Assembly: GCF_004168285.1 (NCBI RefSeq)
Contig: NZ_SEWF01000048.1
Span: 1-39,690 of the forward strand
DNA length: 39,690 nucleotides
Direction: 5' to 3'
DNA from: Emticicia agri
GTDB taxonomy: Bacteria > Bacteroidota > Bacteroidia > Cytophagales > Spirosomataceae
The translations under genes and the position numbers were made by a program. Positions 32,162 to 39,690 of this stretch are shown one piece after another; position 1 is the stretch's first letter, and every line of letters begins with the position of its first letter. The notes under the pieces are model-generated. The model was not told the origin of the DNA. It saw nothing but the letters and a program-made list of their open reading frames with translations, and ran no database searches.

Positions 32162-33835
32162 CTAAAAATTCAGTTTAGGCTCTAACCAAAGAGCAGCAAA
32201 ACCCAATACGATGAGTAAGTACCAGACCCAATCGGGTACCACAGCCGTCAGTGTCTGGGTAGAAGCAAGACTATTGGTGCTTTCAAAAATCTGATGTGCC
32301 AATACTGATTCCTGCATTTGTTTGCTATGTTGAAGAGTATTAGGCTTTTCTTCGACAAAAATCTGTATGGAATCCTGAAAAGTTTGCCATCCGGTTTTTC
32401 TGAAAATATAGTTAGTAGAAAATGATAAAGGATTAATAGCCGACTGAATGAGTTGGGCTGTATCTTTATTTATACTAACCTTGTTTGAAGTTACCGAAAG
32501 ATTATTTAACAGAATAGGGGTTTGCGTATCAGCAAATATGGGTGATTCTATACTGATATTATCCTGAGAAGGGGGCTTTAACTGTTGAAAAACATTTGTC
32601 CAGATTTTGTTATAATTCAGGCTATCACCGCTTAGTTTCAATGGGAAAGTTTCATTTAAAAGACTTAAACCTATTTTACCGACTTTTTTCTGAATAGCAA
32701 CAGGATAATTTCCTACTGATTTCTGATTGATACCTGATTCGATATGATAGGGTAGAGCCGTAAGATTTTCGTTAATAGTAACAAATTGTTCGTTAGAAGT
32801 TTTCTTAATGCGCCAATTAGTCCCTAATGCCTGATTGATGGTTTTAATGTCTTGTTCAGGAGCAATGCAGTTGATAAACAATACACTTTTTCCCTCAGCT
32901 ACTGCTTTTTTTACAAGAGCATTGGTCGCATTACCCGGGTCGGTTATAATTAAATTAGGATTAAAACCTTTTGTTTGCGAAGTTTTATTGATAGAAACCT
33001 TGCTTTGTGCATCTTTCGCAATAGTGGTGATAATTTCCACCCGATGATTATTTTTGCCCAACCATTCTGACAGATTTTTACTCTCAAAATCGGGATTCTC
33101 TAAAATAAACAAAACATTCAAAACTTGCGGAGTCTGGCTATAGTAATGAATCTCTTGCAATGGCTCATTGTCTAAGGCAAGTAAAGTTTCTGTGCGACCA
33201 ATGGTAAAGGTCGGAAAACTGAAACGGAAAATATTAAAACCTTTCTGCAAAGCCAGACTATCTAATACCTGATTGGCATATTTCACGGTCAAGGTTCTGG
33301 GTTCATCAACAGCGATTTTTCCGCTTACTTCCTGTGTATCTCCTTTTCTGACAATGCCCTTCCATTGTAAGTCCTGTAACTGGTTATTGCCGAAATAAGG
33401 TAACCACACTAATTTTTTCTCACTCAATCGGCTGATAGTTTGGGGAGTGAAAGTTTGCCCTAATAGATAGATGTGTCCTAAACGGTCAATAAAATGAGGA
33501 TTTTTTGCAATCAGACGATTAAAAGCTAAATGGCTGAAAGTCTCTTTTATCTGAAGACTGTCTTTGATTTTTTGTACATAACTGGTAGGAACATCTGTGT
33601 CGGTCAATAGTATTTTGTTGGTATCGGTTGAGTATTCCCATTCAGGTTGCAGCATAAAAAGAAAGACTAAAAGCGAGACAAGCAGGTTTAGTCCTAAACG
33701 TATCCACAGGCGTTTGCCGCTAATTGATTTAGATTGCATAAGCAACCATATCTGTATAAGCACCACAAGGCCTAAACAAGCATAAAGAAGCCAGTTTGAA
33801 AGAAAAAATGTGCGTATAGATAGTAAAAATGTCAT
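32162..33835 (-). CDS. Bat-cluster membrane protein of unknown function
   Basis: The 557-residue protein has two N-terminal membrane helices (about 13-32 and 45-62), a large extracytoplasmic or cytosolic middle part, and one C-terminal helix (VPDWVWYLLIVLGFAALWLEP). This 2+1 helix plan, and its place as last gene of a DUF58/BatA/DUF4175 operon, match the third large membrane protein commonly found in MoxR-associated clusters of Bacteroidota. The middle contains a stretch like a glutamine-amidotransferase/VWA-type fold (VLFILENPDFESKNLSEWLG; NLIITDPGNATNALVKKAVAEGKSVLFINC, split), without catalytic residues I can name. It follows the DUF4175-like gene after 27 bases. Confidence 0.75.
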   Translation of the reverse strand: MTFLLSIRTFFLSNWLLYACLGLVVLIQIWLLMQSKSISGKRLWIRLGLNLLVSLLVFLFMLQPEWEYSTDTNKILLTDTDVPTSYVQKIKDSLQIKETFSHLAFNRLIAKNPHFIDRLGHIYLLGQTFTPQTISRLSEKKLVWLPYFGNNQLQDLQWKGIVRKGDTQEVSGKIAVDEPRTLTVKYANQVLDSLALQKGFNIFRFSFPTFTIGRTETLLALDNEPLQEIHYYSQTPQVLNVLFILENPDFESKNLSEWLGKNNHRVEIITTIAKDAQSKVSINKTSQTKGFNPNLIITDPGNATNALVKKAVAEGKSVLFINCIAPEQDIKTINQALGTNWRIKKTSNEQFVTINENLTALPYHIESGINQKSVGNYPVAIQKKVGKIGLSLLNETFPLKLSGDSLNYNKIWTNVFQQLKPPSQDNISIESPIFADTQTPILLNNLSVTSNKVSINKDTAQLIQSAINPLSFSTNYIFRKTGWQTFQDSIQIFVEEKPNTLQHSKQMQESVLAHQIFESTNSLASTQTLTAVVPDWVWYLLIVLGFAALWLEPKLNF

Positions 33836-33862
33836 GGTTCAGGCTGTTTCTTACAGACACTC

Positions 33863-36082
33863 TTATTGGATATTTTTCCAGAATGCCTTTTCTAATTTTT
33901 TCTCTCCCACATAAGATTTATTCATCAGGCCTTGAGGCTGATTGGTACCTGTAAGCTGATAAAGTTTTGTCTTTAAATCTGCTTTTTCATCAATAGATAA
34001 ATCTTTATCGTTAATTAATTTTTGCAATAAACTCAATACCGACCAGTTAGCTAATCTGCTGTTCATTACTTTGGTACTCAGATAATTGCCTAATACCAGT
34101 ACTTTTTGCTTTTGTTGTCCGTTCAGCTTCTGTGCTTCCGCTTTTGAATCTATAATACCCAGTACCTCTGCCACCAGTCGCTCTGTTTGTTGTTGAGAAA
34201 AACTCTTTTCATAGCTGAATGCCTCATTGAATTTTTTCAATTCTCCTGTCAGGCGTTTTTCTTTTTCTTTAATAGGAGGCGGGTCAAAACTGGTTTTCTT
34301 TACAAAAGTCCGGGCTTTCTGTTGAGCCGATTTCAAAAACTCCAGCGCTTTTTTCTCAAAAGGCAGGGCTTTTTCAGGCTCGTATAAACGCAGGTGTAAT
34401 TCTGACTGCCACATCTGTTCCAAAGCCATTTTTAACAAACTACGGGTAGATTGCTCATAGAATGTATTTACTTCTCCATCATCATGGTTATGCACATAAT
34501 CTTTCAGAATAGCTGCCAATGGGTCTTCATTTTCCTGATTCCCTTTTGCTCCGCCACCGTGGTCGTGGCCTTCATTATGCGGTTTTTCGCCATCTTCGTG
34601 GTCATGTTCTCCCTCATCGTGTGCATGAGAGAAGCCTTTCAGTAAATCTGCCGCATCAGTGCTAACGTCGGTGGGCAATGCACTACCACCACCAATGGAG
34701 TTTTCAAATTCTTCACCTAAATATTGTCCGTAACGTAAGCGTAAAGCCTTCTGGTCGAAACCTATTTCGTTAGAGGTACTATTGAAATCTTTCTGATTAA
34801 TCTTGTTTCTTTTCGCTATCAGTTTCTCTGTGTCAATAATAATCTGGCGCTGGCTTCTAAAATATTCAGGCAGAATATTCATAGCCATCGTAGCCATTTC
34901 GGCCTCTTCGGTTTTAGACGTATCTTTATATACTATAAAATACGTGTCTGATTTGGTATAATTGGGTTCAGGTCTTTTGTTATCAAAAGCTGCCCAGTAA
35001 TAATACAGTTCATCACCGGGAGCAAAACTCAAGGCTTTCAGGTCAATACTTTTACTGACAGTAGCCTCTTTAAAATTAGCCTGACTGATAGGGAGTTTTA
35101 TTTCTCTGAACTTCACGTTCTCACCCGAACCCCGGGCAACAGTAGCTACAATAAATGCCTGCGTTACCAAAAAATCATCAGCTATTTTTGCCGAAATCTG
35201 TATGGTTTTTGGGTCTTTCAGGTAATGAAACCGATAAAGTTCTTTAGAGGCAGGGTCAATCTTAGGAGCTAAGTCGGCAATAGCTTCTAATCTGTAATAA
35301 TCTGATTGATAGATGAGAGAGTCTTGCCAGTAGGCTTTGAAAGCATATAAACCTGAATTTTGTAATACATCGGTGTATTCAAATATATCACCTGTTTTTT
35401 TGAAGGCTAATTCTTCTCCTCTGTTATTAGTTAAATGAACAGTTAAGGCTTGCGAATGACTAAACTCCAGTTGCCACTTGAGCACAGAACCACTTATCGC
35501 AGAAGCATTCAAATCAGTAGTTGATTTGACTGGTAGTTTGGTGTAAGCAGGCGGATTGATAGTCAGTTGTGCTTTACTGAATACCGGAGCCGTAACTATT
35601 TTTTCTGTTGGCTGATTAGATGGTGTAGGAGTATCAGCCACTTGTGCCGACTGCTTCTTTTGCAGAAGAGGATACCCGTAATACACACCTGAAGAGAGAA
35701 GAAGTACTGCGATGGGAATCCATAGTCTGGGGTTAATAGCAGTAGGTAACTTTTGCCCGTTAAGCTTTTCGGCTAATCTTTCTAATTGCAACTGCTCGGC
35801 AATATTAGGTTGAGAAACAGTAAGTAATTGCAGACTATATTCGGCATCATCAATATTCTCATGAATAAACAGTACTGCATCATCTTGTTTATCCTGAAAA
35901 AGCCGGGTGAAATAGGCACTAATGCCAAATGCAATCAGGCTACCAATCAATGGCCAAACCAATGCCTGACTAAAAACAGAAAGCAATAAAAAGATAGAAA
36001 GAGATAACAGAATACACGTCAGTAAAGCATTAGCATATAACTGATAGCGTACGCCTGATATAATATGTTTAACCTGATTCAT
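33863..36082 (-). CDS. DUF4175-like large membrane protein with a His/Asp-rich segment
   Basis: The 739-residue protein has two N-terminal helices (about 18-58), a third at about 123-142, then a long soluble region. SALQFSFA-type ELYYYWAAFDNKRPEPNYTKSD and the FVKKTSFDPPPIKEKEKRL/ALEFLKSAQQKA helices recall the DUF4175 family of MoxR-cluster proteins. An unusual insertion at about residues 483-510 is packed with His, Asp, Glu and Gly (HAHDEGEHDHEDGEKPHNEG and HDHGG), and a second HNHDDGE occurs near 527. These could bind divalent metal. Its start overlaps the stop of the BatA-like gene by 4 bases (ATGA), so translation is coupled. Confidence 0.78.
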   Translation of the reverse strand: MNQVKHIISGVRYQLYANALLTCILLSLSIFLLLSVFSQALVWPLIGSLIAFGISAYFTRLFQDKQDDAVLFIHENIDDAEYSLQLLTVSQPNIAEQLQLERLAEKLNGQKLPTAINPRLWIPIAVLLLSSGVYYGYPLLQKKQSAQVADTPTPSNQPTEKIVTAPVFSKAQLTINPPAYTKLPVKSTTDLNASAISGSVLKWQLEFSHSQALTVHLTNNRGEELAFKKTGDIFEYTDVLQNSGLYAFKAYWQDSLIYQSDYYRLEAIADLAPKIDPASKELYRFHYLKDPKTIQISAKIADDFLVTQAFIVATVARGSGENVKFREIKLPISQANFKEATVSKSIDLKALSFAPGDELYYYWAAFDNKRPEPNYTKSDTYFIVYKDTSKTEEAEMATMAMNILPEYFRSQRQIIIDTEKLIAKRNKINQKDFNSTSNEIGFDQKALRLRYGQYLGEEFENSIGGGSALPTDVSTDAADLLKGFSHAHDEGEHDHEDGEKPHNEGHDHGGGAKGNQENEDPLAAILKDYVHNHDDGEVNTFYEQSTRSLLKMALEQMWQSELHLRLYEPEKALPFEKKALEFLKSAQQKARTFVKKTSFDPPPIKEKEKRLTGELKKFNEAFSYEKSFSQQQTERLVAEVLGIIDSKAEAQKLNGQQKQKVLVLGNYLSTKVMNSRLANWSVLSLLQKLINDKDLSIDEKADLKTKLYQLTGTNQPQGLMNKSYVGEKKLEKAFWKNIQ

Positions 36083-37299
36083 GCGTTTTTACGGATGGCT
36101 AAGTAACGCTCAATACCTAAAATAACAATAAATGCCAACAACAGGAGTTTTGAAAACTCACTTTCTTCAGCAACTGTGTTGGGTGCTGCGTATTTGAATA
36201 AACTACCTAATTGTTGATTGCTTAATGCCTTATTTGTGGGGTTTAGCTGGTAATGTTTTATCAGTACTTCTCCCAACCACTCTGGTAATTCTCCATTAAA
36301 AACAAGTTCAGACGACTCTGGATTCAACCCCGAAGGAATATGCAATACATTTTTCTGATAGGCTAACTGACTATCAGGTACACGGTTAGTATTTGATAAT
36401 ATATATAAAGTTGAGGCTGAAAAGGCATTTGAGCGAGGAGGGATAGCATCACTGAATACCCAGTCATATTTTTTTGCGGTTGTCAATGCGGTATCAATAC
36501 TAATATCTATTTGATAAACCTCTGCCAGTGCTTTCAACGAAGCATCAATCATGCGCCTTTCTACTTTGTCGGTATTCCGTACTAATACATTAATTGAATG
36601 GTTGTAAATAGGATTATCAGCATATCTTCCATTTTTATCTAATTCTGTATTGGCAATTAGCTGATTAGCAGTATTTACAAAAAGTTTTTGATTGGCAAAA
36701 GCCAAATAAGGTTTAGGAGTTTTAGTTAACGAATCAACAAGCGTATGTAAACTGAATGAGCTGGGTACAAAAATGTTTCCTGACTGTGCCAGGTCTTGGT
36801 TATTAATAAAGTATAATTCCAACTGTGCTTTATCTGTTACTGTTGCCAGCTTATTCAGGCACGATTGGAGAATAATGGGATTAAAGTCTTTAATTGTTGG
36901 TAACTGACTAATATCATTAACAGGTGTTGGGGACGGCTGAATCCAATAAAGTTTTTCACCTTTTTTGATAGCTTCTTCAATCTCAAATCTGAAGTTATTG
37001 ATAACCAGACTATGAGGCTGAACCAAGTGGATTTTTTTTGTTGAATTTTCAGCGTCTAACCAATTAATCATAGGCTTACTTAAAAAGAAACAGAGTAGGA
37101 GTATAAGTAAGCAACGCAGCAATAGTAAAAGGAGATTGTCTAACCGAATACCTCGTGACTGTTGAAGGTTTTTTTCGATTAGCCATTGTGTTGCTGCCCA
37201 TTCTACTATTTTTCCTTTTTTCTGATGCCAGAAATGGAGAATAATCGGTATGGCAACAGCCAACCCTCCCCAAAGCATCAAAGGATTCAATAATTCCAT
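36079..37299 (-). CDS. BatA-like membrane protein (N-terminal double-helix domain)
   Basis: The 406-residue protein starts with MELLNPLMLWGGLAVAIPII and LHFWHQKKGKIVEWAATQWL, then RLDNLLLLLLRCLLILLLCF and FLSKP, the 'BatA N-terminal' double-transmembrane domain of aerotolerance-type clusters. A soluble region of about 260 residues follows without a recognisable intact VWA MIDAS motif, and one C-terminal helix (LLLLAFIVILGIERYLAIRK) ends it. The gene starts 2 bases after the DUF58 stop and overlaps the next gene by 4, so it is the core of a translationally coupled operon. The cluster type is linked to MoxR chaperone-like ATPases in envelope stress, but the target is unknown. Confidence 0.87.
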   Translation of the reverse strand: MELLNPLMLWGGLAVAIPIILHFWHQKKGKIVEWAATQWLIEKNLQQSRGIRLDNLLLLLLRCLLILLLCFFLSKPMINWLDAENSTKKIHLVQPHSLVINNFRFEIEEAIKKGEKLYWIQPSPTPVNDISQLPTIKDFNPIILQSCLNKLATVTDKAQLELYFINNQDLAQSGNIFVPSSFSLHTLVDSLTKTPKPYLAFANQKLFVNTANQLIANTELDKNGRYADNPIYNHSINVLVRNTDKVERRMIDASLKALAEVYQIDISIDTALTTAKKYDWVFSDAIPPRSNAFSASTLYILSNTNRVPDSQLAYQKNVLHIPSGLNPESSELVFNGELPEWLGEVLIKHYQLNPTNKALSNQQLGSLFKYAAPNTVAEESEFSKLLLLAFIVILGIERYLAIRKNA

Positions 37300-37301
37300 A
37301 C

Positions 37302-38165
37302 TTACAATTTCCTTTTCTTTAATGATTCTGTAATGACCCTTGCAATAGGCTCATTTAGCGTTACTCTGATTAAATTAACATTCGGTATCCGTAGGGCTTC
37401 TTGTAAATTTTTCAGATAAGCCAAAGCCGCTGTTTTAAAATCGTCTTTAATCGCCTCTGCTTGTAACTCTATTTCCTGTTGCGTTTCTAAATCTTTAAAA
37501 CGATAAAAGCCTTTCAAATCGAAATTGATTTCTTCTTCGCCTAAAACCTGAAAAATCACAATCTCACGCCTTGGGTTAGCCATACTCTGTACTAACTTTA
37601 GCCATTCGTCATCTATCTGTAGAAAATCAGACGCAATGATTATCAGTTCTTTTTGCTTTTGCTGAAACTCCGGAAATTTAGGGTTATTGTTTTTCCATTG
37701 CCCGCTTGCTTCTGCTTTTTCGAGCGAATACAAAATGCGTTGAAAAGATTGTTTTCCTGTGGGTACCAATGTCTGCAAATCGCCATTCTGCAAGGTATAT
37801 AAACTCATCTGGTCGCTTTGGCGGTACCCTAAATAAGCCAATGATGCCAGCAGAATTTTACAGTAGTGTAATCGACTTACTGATTTTTCCTGATAATTCA
37901 TGGAACCCGACAGGTCTAATACAAACCTGATATGCAGATTGCTTTCAGTTGAAGACTCTCTGACTAAATGTTTTTGTGTACGGGCATAGAGTTTCCAGTC
38001 AATCCTTTTAGGGTCGTCGCCTGGCTCGTAGTGTCTGTATTGTTCAAATTCTGTTCCTATACCCGAACGCTTGCTTCCGTGGATTCCCAGCATGACTTCT
38101 TCACTAACCAATCGACCAGCCAGTTGCAGATTATTTAATTTAATGAGTTCGGTAGTGAGCATCAA
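37302..38165 (-). CDS. DUF58-domain protein with VWA-like fold (MoxR/Bat cluster)
   Basis: The 287-residue cytosolic protein has the DUF58 signature GTEFEQYRHYEPGDDPKRID (37-56) followed by WKLYAR (57-62), and then a VWA-like strand with the MIDAS-type sequence VLDLSGSMN (Asp84, Ser86, Ser88). DUF58 proteins are partners of MoxR AAA+ ATPases, and the MIDAS is thought to bind a metal and contact clients. ATG codons for residues 1 and 2 are both possible. It heads the four-gene operon. No promoter was recognised, and only 14 bases separate its ATG from the stop of the broken transposase on the same strand. The moxR gene, normally just upstream, is not in the window. Confidence 0.93.
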   Translation of the reverse strand: MMLTTELIKLNNLQLAGRLVSEEVMLGIHGSKRSGIGTEFEQYRHYEPGDDPKRIDWKLYARTQKHLVRESSTESNLHIRFVLDLSGSMNYQEKSVSRLHYCKILLASLAYLGYRQSDQMSLYTLQNGDLQTLVPTGKQSFQRILYSLEKAEASGQWKNNNPKFPEFQQKQKELIIIASDFLQIDDEWLKLVQSMANPRREIVIFQVLGEEEINFDLKGFYRFKDLETQQEIELQAEAIKDDFKTAALAYLKNLQEALRIPNVNLIRVTLNEPIARVITESLKKRKL

Positions 38166-38179
38166 TGCGTTAATATTAC

Positions 38180-38640
38180 TTAAATCAATTCTTTAAAAAT
38201 GTATTTTTCGTCGTATTCTACTTCAAATTTTTCCAGAAAAGCCAGATACTCTTCTCTGAATGTTCTTTGTCGATGATGTTCTTCCTGACTCTCAATATAT
38301 TTAATCACTTCCTTGATTTGAGATTTTCCGTAAGAGAAAACACCGTATCCTTCTTGCCATTCAAACTTTCCTTTCACCAGTTTCTTCTTGTTAATCCAAG
38401 TCGATGAATTTCCTTTTATATCTTGTAATAAATCGGAGATTGATTGTGTTGGATGCATTCCTATCAAAATATGAATATGGTCAGGCATCCCATTGATAAT
38501 CATTAATTTGTGTTTTCGTTCCTGAATTACACCAGTAATATATTTATAAAGTTCATTTTTCCATGATGCTTGGATGACTCCGTCTCTATATTTTACAGCA
38601 AATATATATGCAAATGAATTTGAGTATAGGTATTTGCCAT
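38180..38640 (-). pseudogene. Y1 (IS200/REP-associated type) transposase with a frameshift near the start
   Basis: A frame of 107 residues (38503..38180) holds the HUH motif DHIHILIG, WINKKKLVKGKFEWQEGYG and a likely catalytic Tyr in KYIESQEEHH. Homology extends further upstream in two frames. ATG at 38640 gives MANTYTQIHLHI and then hits TAA at 38595..38593. After a shift by one base in the (TA) run at 38601-38610 the sequence continues as FAVKYRDG...LYKYITG and runs into the main frame. With one base restored the protein would be 153 residues, the normal IS200/RAYT length. It is thus a broken or recently inactivated gene, unless the short repeat was misread. It stands 32 bases from the REP array, its probable substrate. 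Confidence 0.82.
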
Positions 38641-38672
38641 AGTTATAGAAATGATTGCAGTTTTGGCGATTC

Positions 38673-39690
38673 AGTCCCGTAGGGACGATATATCGGTAGA
38701 AAAATGATTGGGTTATGTTTTCAGTATCCCGTAGGGATAATATATTAAATTCGACGTAATTAATATATCGTCCCTATGGGACTTGGAAGTTTAAGTACTC
38801 AATATTTTCTACCGATATATTATCCCTACGGGATATTTTTTACAATAAAATTAAGTGATAATTCTTACAATTTAGTCCCGTAGGGACGATATATCGGTAG
38901 AAAAATGATTGGGTTATGTTTTCAGTATCCCGTAGGGATAATATATTAAATTCGACGTAATTAATATATCGTCCCTATGGGACTTGGAAGTTTAAGTACT
39001 CAATATTTTCTACCGATATATTATCCCTACGGGATATTTTTTACAATAAAATTAAGTGATAATTCTTACAATTTAGTCCCGTAGGGACGATATATCGGTA
39101 GAAAAATGATTGGGTTATGTTTTCAGTATCCCGTAGGGATAATATATTAAATTCGACGTAATTAATATATCGTCCCTATGGGACTTGGAAGTTTAAGTAC
39201 TCAATATTTTCTACCGATATATTATCCCTACGGGATATTTTTTACAATAAAATTAAGTGATAATTCTTACAATTTAGTCCCGTAGGGACGATATATCGGT
39301 AGAAAAATGATTGGGTTATGTTTTCAGTATCCCGTAGGGATAATATATTAAATTCGACGTAATTAATATATCGTCCCTATGGGACTTGGAAGTTTAAGTA
39401 CTCAATATTTTCTACCGATATATTATCCCTACGGGATATTTTTTACAATAAAATTAAGTGATAATTCTTACAATTTAGTCCCGTAGGGACGATATATCGG
39501 TAGAAAAATGATTGGGTTATGTTTTCAGTATCCCGTAGGGATAATATATTAAATTCGACGTAATTAATATATCGTCCCTATGGGACTTGGAAGTTTAAGT
39601 ACTCAATATTTTCTACCGATATATTATCCCTACGGGATATTTTTTACAATAAAATTAAGTGATAATTCTTACAATTTAGTCCCGTAGGGA
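38673..39690. repeat. Tandem array of identical 201-bp units with REP-like hairpins (runs off right edge)
   Basis: Units begin with GTCCCGTAGGGAC at 38674, 38875, 39076, 39277, 39478 and 39679, a strict 201-bp period. The five full units look identical by eye. Each unit has four hairpin cores. In the first they are GTCCC-GTA-GGGAC (38674-38686), TATCCC-GTA-GGGATA (38726-38740), GTCCC-TAT-GGGAC (38771-38783, opposite orientation) and TATCCC-TAC-GGGATA (38821-38835, opposite). CGGTAGAAAA follows the first core and its complement precedes the last, so a unit is itself a large inverted repeat A-B-B'-A'. No gene was seen from 38641 to the end. The layout resembles BIME arrays mobilised by Y1 transposases. 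Confidence 0.95.

Noticed and set aside
38673-39690. CRISPR array
   Set aside because: Both 'repeats' and 'spacers' are identical in every 201-bp unit, and no cas gene is near.

Overview
The window looks like chromosomal DNA of a low-GC Bacteroidota, most likely of the order Cytophagales. This rests on a SusC/SusD outer-membrane pair, several promoters of the Bacteroidota type (TTG/TTTG, about 17-23 bases, TAnnTTTG), a strong Shine-Dalgarno sequence only at rpsU, a BtuB/BtuG-type cobalamin locus, and REP-like repeats with a Y1 transposase. No rRNA, tRNA, CRISPR array, phage or plasmid backbone was seen. The genus cannot be fixed from this sequence.

Left edge to 8 kb: a DDE transposase runs off the left end. 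Next to it lies a SusC/SusD pair with no enzyme genes visible beside it, then an AHSA1/SRPBCC protein, a Sfp-type phosphopantetheinyl transferase and a SirB1-like protein with substituted key residues. 8-19 kb is mostly housekeeping: galE, a 161-bp near-perfectly centred palindrome, rfbB, a BASS-family transporter, a Xer recombinase, rpsU (with the strong SD), a Ppx/GppA protein, a pair of REP-like palindromes, an SDR dehydrogenase plus GH63-type glucosidase operon, an Nfu protein, and rpmA and rplU. 19-26 kb holds a CBS protein, a DUF2721 protein, an AraC regulator followed by an exported DinB-like and a SnoaL-like protein, and a four-gene minus-strand operon (deoxyribonucleotidase, M28 peptidase, lysoplasmalogenase, DUF4846).

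26-29.3 kb is a vitamin B12 uptake locus: promoter, cobalamin riboswitch, a BtuB-type TonB-dependent receptor whose frame breaks at a run of nine A, and a BtuG-like beta-propeller lipoprotein. After a DEAD-box helicase comes a compact locus (30.8-32.2 kb) with two 15-bp palindromes of Fur/Zur architecture lying over two divergent promoters. They separate an exported CxxC protein from a MerC-like membrane protein and a His-rich lipoprotein, and suggest a metal-controlled (probably zinc) unit.

32.2-38.2 kb is a tightly packed minus-strand DUF58 / BatA-like / DUF4175-like / membrane-protein operon of the MoxR-Bat kind, without moxR inside the window. The operon head abuts a frameshifted Y1 (IS200/RAYT-type) transposase. 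Beyond that, a tandem array of identical 201-bp units, each with four REP-like hairpins arranged as a large inverted repeat, continues past the right edge.

The most interesting points are the divergent metal-box locus, the A9 frameshift in the riboswitch-controlled B12 receptor, the 201-bp REP macro-array next to its candidate transposase, and the 161-bp palindrome behind galE. All family names were recognised by eye, without database searches.
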